From Spirodela intermedia (taxonomy: Eukaryota; Streptophyta; Magnoliopsida; Alismatales; Araceae), in NCBI GenBank assembly GCA_902729315.2, contig LR746265.1, positions 6,640,892 through 6,704,891 of the forward strand: 64,000 nucleotides of DNA, written 5' to 3'. The notes below the pieces were generated by a model, which was not told the DNA's origin, made no database searches, and saw only the letters and a program-made list of their open reading frames with translations. Positions within the stretch are counted from its first letter, which is position 1. Each line of letters starts with the position of its first letter. Below are positions 57,668-64,000 of this stretch, piece after piece. Both the position numbers and the translations under genes were made by a program.

Positions 57668-60600
57668 ATGGCCGCGGCATTGGCTGCGTGCAGGAGGGCC
57701 CTGCTGCAATCGGGGTACAATTCCAAGGCGGTGGCGGGGCTGGTCACAGACCTCAGCGCTGTCGTGCCAACACGCTGCTCCTATTCCTGTTACTCGTTTC
57801 CCCTCCGCGGCCAGGGCTCCTACCCTGGGAGGAGTCGCCAAATCCGCTACGTCTCTCAGTTACTCAACAAGGCAAATGGGAAGCGGGCGTTCCTCGTCGA
57901 CACGCTGGCGCTGGTGCGTGGCGTGTAGGAGCCGTTTTGAAATTATCGTTTCCATATTGCCAATAGCGACGTGTTATACCGTGTTCGGCGAATTGACCGC
58001 CATTTGTTGTGTAACGATATTTTGTAGGTCAGGAGGCTTGAGGCCCAAGGCATCCCCTCGCAGCACGCTGAAGCCATCACCTCGGCCATAACCGAAGTCC
58101 TCAATGACAGCCTGGAGAATGTGGCCCAGTCCTTTGCCTCGCAGGGCGAGCTCCAGAAGGTAACTTATCCATCGGTCGTGCTCCCTTATCCCCACCCAAA
58201 TGGTGTTGTGCTTAAAACTACTTCTATCTTGTAAATCATCGAATACCCCGATCCTGTTGCTCATCGTTGCATTGATAGATTGTAATATTGTTGGGGAGAA
58301 ACACATGGATATGGAAACTGTTTGCTGAGCCCACGTTGGTATAATTTTGATTGGTTTCTATCTGCTCTCGCTCAGTCGCTGTACTTTGGTTACAGTTATA
58401 TGCTCAACTGAAAAGCTCGTGTATTCTAGACGTTCGCAAGTGGAAAGTCTGCAACAGACCACTGCAATTCCCGATTGCAATTTTCTCTGCCTGGGTTATT
58501 CAAAGCATCTGATTAATGGAACCCTTGACTTAATTCAAAGTTTCCTTATAGTTGCCCATAGAGCAACGGTTGACCATGGGAATTCATTGCTCGAAGCCTA
58601 GGAATGTGGAAGCTGAGAGAATATAATAGGATATTTATCTATGCATTTAATCAAGCGTTTGGATAAAAAGGTATTCCCAGTCACTCAGAGGTGTGAGATT
58701 ATCACTTGTTTAACAAAGAACAGAAAGAATTTTTGAGAGGTATTGTATCTTGATTTTATATCCAACTAAGTATTGGTGTTATATTTTCTACGATCTATTG
58801 AGGAAAAAAAAATTAGAAGTGGTTCCATCCATGTTTCTCTCTTCCTCACTTTGTAGTATGCCAGCCTGCATCCTATTGTGGCCTTCTTGCAGACATGGTT
58901 TTCATAAAATGCAGCCTGATTTAGCATTTGCCTTGACTCTTTCTGCCTGGGAAACCAATGATCGCTACTCTTCGTCTAGCACTTCCGGTTATGTGCTGAT
59001 AGCATGCACCAGTGAGGCCTGAGGAAAAAATACCTGAAATTGTCCTGTAGCGGTTCTAGTATCTGGAGTAGCATGCCACTTCCATTATATTCTCCTCACA
59101 TCCCTTTCTTCCCTGACCATGATGCTCTCTGTATTGATGTACTGAAAAATCATTAGTCCAACCTCAGAAAATTATGATTACACAATGGAGAATGTATGTT
59201 GTAACCGGAGGAGAGGAACAGACTTAATAAATAAAATATTAATATAATGCTTACACTACGTTAAAGATCAACTTTCTGAGGATTAAAAGAATTTTTTTTT
59301 AACCATAGGATGCAAAAAGAGAGGGTAATGCATTATTGACTACTTAATGAGGGTTTTGGCACATACTTTCCGAGGGTAATCAGAAAACCATGAAACTCAA
59401 ATGGTAATGTCAAGTTATAACCTACTTTTTAACCTTGCCGTTCCTTGCCTATGACCCCTTGATTTTAGATTGATCATGCAGACCGTGATTGACATCATTC
59501 TTTTACTTTTTTTAATATACTTTAATGGTGTTGATCTTCAATAATATGATCCAAACAGATTCAGGTTGGGAACATCCCTATAGAGGATACATTTTCTTTC
59601 AGGAAAATTCGCAGCTAATGTCTTCATTGGTGATGATCACGATGTTATAACTTGACCCATAGTATCCAGTTGAATGTTTGAATGTCAAATATGTATACGA
59701 ATATAACTGGATAAATGTAACATTAGAGGAGCAAAGGACGTTCTAAAGCTTCTTGGAATACAAAGCGCTGATGCTTACTTTGGACTGGTTCCTGAGCCAA
59801 AGGTTTTCAAGGTAACTATGGATTCATGATTATTGAGAATAATGCTAATCTTTGTTAACTTGAGGAGGATCGTTTCGGGGAACTACCATTGAGACTGAAT
59901 TTCTTAGACATCACTGCATTTTTTTGGACAAACATACAACTGGTTTCTAAAGGGCTCTATTACTGCAAGCGAATCAATTATAAACAGCCATAGGAAGAGG
60001 GACCTTTCTTTTCTGTGTTCGACTGTGGGAAGTGAAATGTAATCACTGTTAGGTATATGGGAGGAAACAGATGCTAGCTTTAATGTAGATCTCTTAGACA
60101 GTTTCCGATTTTGTATGGAGTTAAAAGAGTGTCAAAAGGGGTCGTGAGTTTTTTTTTGGGAGCATATAGAACACCATATATTTTCAATTAATATAACCTA
60201 AATGCCGGCCCAAGAGTTTTGGGGATACGTATTACCACTTGAGTATTTGTAATTTATATCTATCTTCTGCTCCATGTAAATGTGAAATGTACCCAGAATT
60301 TTTTTATTACGTTTTTGCTTTTTACCACTTTTGTCTGCCTGTGGCTCCTTGCTATTCTGATTAAGAGGAGTGCCTAGCTTTCTTCATCTTATTTTTCTCT
60401 TCAGGTTGTGTTAATGTTTTTTTCGGTTGAAGCTGATATGTGAAAATTTTTACCTGTTCAGTGCTGGCGAGTTTTTGTCTCAGAAAGGAGAGCGTGTGTT
60501 AAAGAGTGGGGTCTGTCTTGATGGGTGATCAAGGCTTATTGGTTTGGCAGCATGGTTGAATTTTTATTCTCCCTTGGATGATATATCAATGAACTAAATA

Positions 60601-62218
60601 CGGAGCGAGCAGATTTCGTTAGCTCCTTTGAAAATGTGGTTTCAAATCATAAACCAAGTCATCGTTGAAAAAAGCCTACTTTTGGTCAACATTTGGTAGG
60701 GATGGAATCAGATGGACATGCTATCATACATTTTTTTAATAAAACATGAGGCTATCTGATTATTGCATCTGAATTTTATTGGCTTGTCTCATTATTTAGA
60801 ATTTGGTTCGAATATGCCTTTTTTTTAAATGCCTTACCCATCTCGCACATTTGCATCCAGTGTAATCCATGTAATGGCATGATGGGAAAAGTAACTGCAT
60901 AATCATTAAGCTCTTAAATAAGGGATTATTGATAAAGATAAACTGATGTTGATGTCTTATGGTCGATCTGCAACCGATATACTGAATTTGGTCATTTGAG
61001 TTGATAATCATTGCTTTCATCTTTGATCGGAGGATCATCTTTAAAACAGGACCTCATATTTTGCCTTACATTTCAAAGCGAAGACAGTTTTTCTGTTGGA
61101 GCTTTATTGGAGAGATTTTTTATCTAATCTTATTTATAAGTTAACTTTAGGAAAAAAACCATAAATCTAGGTTTACCTCCATATGGGGAAAAATAAATAG
61201 CATGACTTTAGGACAAGGGGGGTTGTATCAAACGTTACACTGTGATATTTGCATGTAGAAAAGTACCTTCGTGGGTTTATGGATTTTGCTGATTCTTATA
61301 GTGGGTAATCTTCTGCATTCTCTTGCGTAGTTGAGGAGATTGTTTGCCTCAGATATATGAGATTTTCTCAAAGTCAGCACTCAGGTGAAGAATGAATTGA
61401 TCTGGGAAAACAGAGAATGGTCCTTGTTAGACCTTTGAATATTTTTCTGTGCTTGAACTGGAAACTGCGTTCCTTGATTGCTCTAGAGGATGGATGTACT
61501 TTCAGTTTCTATCTATTGGTTTCCTCGTATCCTATGGCTCTACATATCCTCTATTGAAGGGATTCCTCAATCATAATTCTCACCAGCACTAGGCGTTGAA
61601 TGAATGCTTTGCTAAATGTGGGTGCATATTCTGTTTCAGGAACACCATTTCTCGATTTTGCAGCGTGAGACAGAAAAACTCAAGACTGATATCGAGAAAC
61701 TACGCAGTGAACTGAGGTTGGTGATTCATATGGATATGAATGGACGAACAGCTCCTGTTTGCATCATTAAATACTCACTTCTAAGCATTATTTTTCTCAA
61801 CAGATATGAGATCGATAAGGTCACTGCTGGGCAGCGTCTGGATTTAAATCTCGAGAGAGGGTGTGTGAATGTCAACGTTGTCTTTGCTGTGACGCAAATG
61901 GGCCTGGTTTTCTCGTCTACTAAACCCCACTTATCATGGCCATTGCAGGCGTACTCGCGACGAGCTGGCCAAGCAGAATGCTGAAACCAGCGAGCTCACC
62001 AACAAGCTCGACAGGGTGAGGTTTCGATCCTTCAGAAAACTGTGGAGAAGATCCTCAGATCTCCTATTCTGAACTCGTTACCTGTATTGTACTTACAGGA
62101 GATTCATGCGCTGAAAGCCCAGCTGGAAGGTGCGAAATATGACGTCATAAAGTACTGCATTGGTACTCTCGTCTCCATTACCGCCGTCGGCCTCGCTGTG
62201 ATCCGGATTCTGATGTGA
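57668..62218 (+). CDS. DUF1640 / MCUR1-like mitochondrial coiled-coil membrane protein
   Basis: Coding exons recognised: 57668-57913, 58028-58159, 61640-61716, 61804-61860, 61949-62015 and 62099-62218, giving 232 residues. The N-terminal 60 residues (MAAALAACRRALLQSG) resemble a mitochondrial presequence. The conserved part starts LVDTLALVRRLEAQGIPS and continues HAEAITSAITEVLNDSLENV. A coiled coil follows (ILQRETEKLKTDIEKLRSEL, YEIDKVTAGQRLDLNLERG, NKLDREIHALKAQLE). One C-terminal membrane span (YCIGTLVSITAVGLAVIRIL) ends the protein. The family includes animal MCUR1 and yeast Fmp32, linked to the calcium uniporter or to respiratory assembly; the plant role is undefined. Plant relatives usually have about 20 more residues between SQGELQK and EHHFS. 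I could not find that exon in the 3.5 kb intron, although the joined frame stays open. So one small exon may be missed. Confidence 0.88.
58160..61639 (+). other. Large intron of the DUF1640 gene
   Basis: A 3480-base AT-rich intron. It includes one coding-like segment near 59708-59811 with a good donor but incompatible phase. No transposon ends or RNA genes are recognised. Confidence 0.55.
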
Positions 62219-62642
62219 GAAACACCGCTGGATAACGAGGATCGACGGCGATGATTACGGCCTACGGAGAGGCGCGGGGTCGATGAAGTCGTCCCCCTGG
62301 GGATATCTGATGCCGGAGAGTTTTCAGTTTTCGGGATCAGAGTCTTAATCTTTTGTATTCCATTTGATCGTCTCTTTGCTTCTTCATCTCTCCCGTCCTT
62401 CCTGCGGCAGTTAGAGTGATCGGGTGCTACGCCTGGGGATATGCAGTGAGATGTAAAGGAACCAAGTGGGGGTGGTGGAGGAGGGGAGTCTTCTTATTCA
62501 GGCACGCTGAGCCAGAGCCATCTGACTATAGCTAGGACGCTAGTAGGGTCTCCGACGGCAGTCGCCATTGACCCAGGGACTTAAGCCTCAGATTCGTGGT
62601 TATTCAAACAACTTCATTCGAGGGGCGAGATGAGCACAGGGC
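62219..62642. other. Convergent 3' region of DUF1640 and F5H genes
   Basis: The 424 bases between the two facing stop codons should hold both 3' UTRs. No other feature is seen. Confidence 0.7.
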
Positions 62643-64000
62643 TCAAATCAAGGAGCAGGTGAGGCGGGGGGAGGGCACGGCGACTAGCCTGACGGCCCTC
62701 GGCGCTGTGAGCCCGAACACGTCACTCATGTCGAGGTCGCAGGGCTTCATGCCGTCTGGCAGCTCCCAGTTGAAGCAGTGCAGTAGCTGCGCCACCGCCA
62801 TCTCCAGGGCGTACAGGCCGAGCTGCATACCGGGGCAGGACCGGCGGCCGGAGCCGAAGGGGATGAACTCGAAGCAGGAGCCCTTGAAATCTGGGGCCTC
62901 TGCGGCGGCGAACCTCGCCGGCTTGAACGAGTCGGCGTCTTCCCAGGCGGAGCGGTCGCGGGCGATGGCCCACACGTTGATCTTCACCGTCGTGCGCGCC
63001 GGTATGTGGTAACCGGCCAGCTCGCAATCCTCTGCTGTCTCGTGGAGGAGGAGCGGGATGGGTGGGTGGAGGCGCAGCGTCTCCTTGATGCAGCACTTGA
63101 GGAAGGAGAGGTTCTTTATGTCCCCCTCGTTGACCTTCCGGTCGAGCCCCACCGCCTCCGCCAGCTCCTGTTGCACCCTCTTCATGTCCTCCGGGCTCCT
63201 CATCAGCTCAGCCATCACCCACTCGATCGCCGATGCCACAGTTTCCGTTCCGCCGAACATCACGTCCTGTTTCCACAGTAACACTTAGAAACGGGATATT
63301 GATGGTTTTGGGTCTCTCTCTCCCCCCTTTTTCCATACGTACCATGATGATGGCCTTGATGTTTTCTCTCGTGATCTTGAAGGAAGCTTGGAGTTCGTCG
63401 CCGTCGGCGGCGGGGGTTTCGCCGAGGAAGACGATCATCTCGTCCACCATGTCGGTGTTGAGGTCATCAGTGGCCTTGGGGTTGACTCTGTGCTTGTCAA
63501 TGATCTCGTCGATGAAGCCGTCGAGTGCCGCCCTGGCGGCCTCCATGCGCTTGCGGAGACCGTGAAGGTCCAGCGGTGCAAGCCATGGGACGAAGTCGGC
63601 CACGTTGAAGGCGCCGAAGAGCTTGGAGAACTCCTGCAGAATGGCGATGAACTGGTCCTGCCCTTCGCTGGAGCTCAAACCGAAGGCGGCGCAGTAGATG
63701 ATCCCCTTCGCGAGGTTGAAGACAAGCTCGCTGACGTTGACGGAGGCCTCCGGGGTGGCGGCTGCGGCGGCGGCGACGGCCCTGACGGCGGCGTCGGTCT
63801 CGTCACGAACTGAGGCCCAAGACTCTCCCCGCCGGCGGCTGAAGAGCTTCATAACGCAGAGCTTGCGCATCTGCCGCCAGAAGGGCCCGTAGTTGGCGAA
63901 GGCCATGTCGCTGCGATCGTAGGTGAGGTAGCGGATGGCGGCGGTGGCGGGGCGGTTGGAGAAGACGCCGTCGTGAACCTGAAGGACCTGCCGGGCCATC
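62643..64000 (-). CDS. F5H: Ferulate 5-hydroxylase, cytochrome P450 CYP84A (5' end outside window)
   Basis: Two exons are visible, 64000-63343 (continuing beyond the window) and 63266-62643, giving about 427 C-terminal residues; full CYP84A proteins are about 520. F5H hydroxylates coniferaldehyde and coniferyl alcohol at C5 at the ER membrane, directing lignin towards syringyl units. Visible features: FSNRPATAAIRYLTYDRSDM and YGPFWRQMRKLCVMKLFSRR near the start, FSKLFGAFNVADFVPWL, the I-helix GGTETV, the K-helix ExxR (KETLR), PPIPLLLHETAEDCELAGY, the heme loop FGSGRRSCPGMQ with the Cys ligand, and DMSDVFGLTAPRAVRLVAVP. All are close to CYP84A1 and distinguish it from other CYP71-clan enzymes. 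The single intron follows NIKAIIM, as in Arabidopsis F5H. The N-terminal membrane anchor lies outside the window. Confidence 0.93.

Noticed and set aside
58402-58460. Second candidate for the missing DUF1640 exon (reads SQVESLQQ)
   Set aside because: No splice donor follows the segment and similarity is only superficial.
61331-61384. Possible missing DUF1640 exon with good TAG and GTGAAG borders
   Set aside because: It is open only in a phase that does not fit the phase-0 flanking exons, and its peptide does not match the family.
1-64000. CRISPR arrays, operons, phage or bacterial insertion sequences
   Set aside because: The window is plant nuclear DNA; no direct-repeat/spacer pattern or prokaryotic element was seen.

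Overview
This is nuclear DNA from a flowering plant. It has GT-AG introns, GC-rich coding exons inside AT-rich introns and spacers, a nuclear-type tRNA gene, and genes found only in plants: ARC6, NACK-type kinesin-7, B-box protein, DYW-class PPR proteins, and ferulate 5-hydroxylase. The high GC of the intronless PPR genes, the GH9 glucanase and the P450 leans towards a monocot or an early-diverging lineage. The species cannot be named from sequence alone. Genes lie roughly 0.1-3 kb apart, so the genome is fairly compact. GA/CT microsatellites are strikingly common.

Layout. 0.6-1.3 kb: mitochondrial ribosomal protein S31 (minus) and a tRNA-Glu(CTC) gene (minus). 1.4-5.9 kb: plastid-division protein ARC6 (plus). 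6.0-10.2 kb: kinesin KIN-7 (minus), convergent with ARC6, with only 100 bp between the two stop codons. 13.5-18.3 kb: double B-box protein (plus) with a 3.8 kb first intron. 19.5-20.5 kb: glyoxalase I-like protein (minus). 23.2-24.0 kb: plant-specific protein of unknown function (minus). 26.3-37.7 kb: EDA2-like S28 serine protease (plus, 14 coding exons). 38.5-40.35 kb: microsatellite plus GC-rich decayed retroelement. 40.5-42.7 kb: GH9 endoglucanase (minus). 45.0-50.2 kb: two neighbouring intronless DYW-class PPR genes (minus). 51.2-56.5 kb: eIF2 beta (plus), sharing a short divergent promoter with the second PPR gene. 57.7-62.2 kb: mitochondrial DUF1640/MCUR1-like coiled-coil protein (plus). 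62.6-64.0 kb: 3' part of ferulate 5-hydroxylase CYP84A (minus), running off the window.

The genes form no operon or obvious biosynthetic cluster. Several serve organelle gene expression and division (S31, ARC6, two PPR editing factors, DUF1640), and two relate to cell walls (GH9 glucanase, F5H), but this may be chance. Exon models were assembled by hand from reading-frame continuity, GT-AG sites and similarity to remembered family sequences. All coding models close in frame. Transcript ends, UTRs and UTR introns are not determined. The least certain gene model is the one at 23.2-24.0 kb. I found no convincing novel multi-gene system; the better leads are listed as findings.
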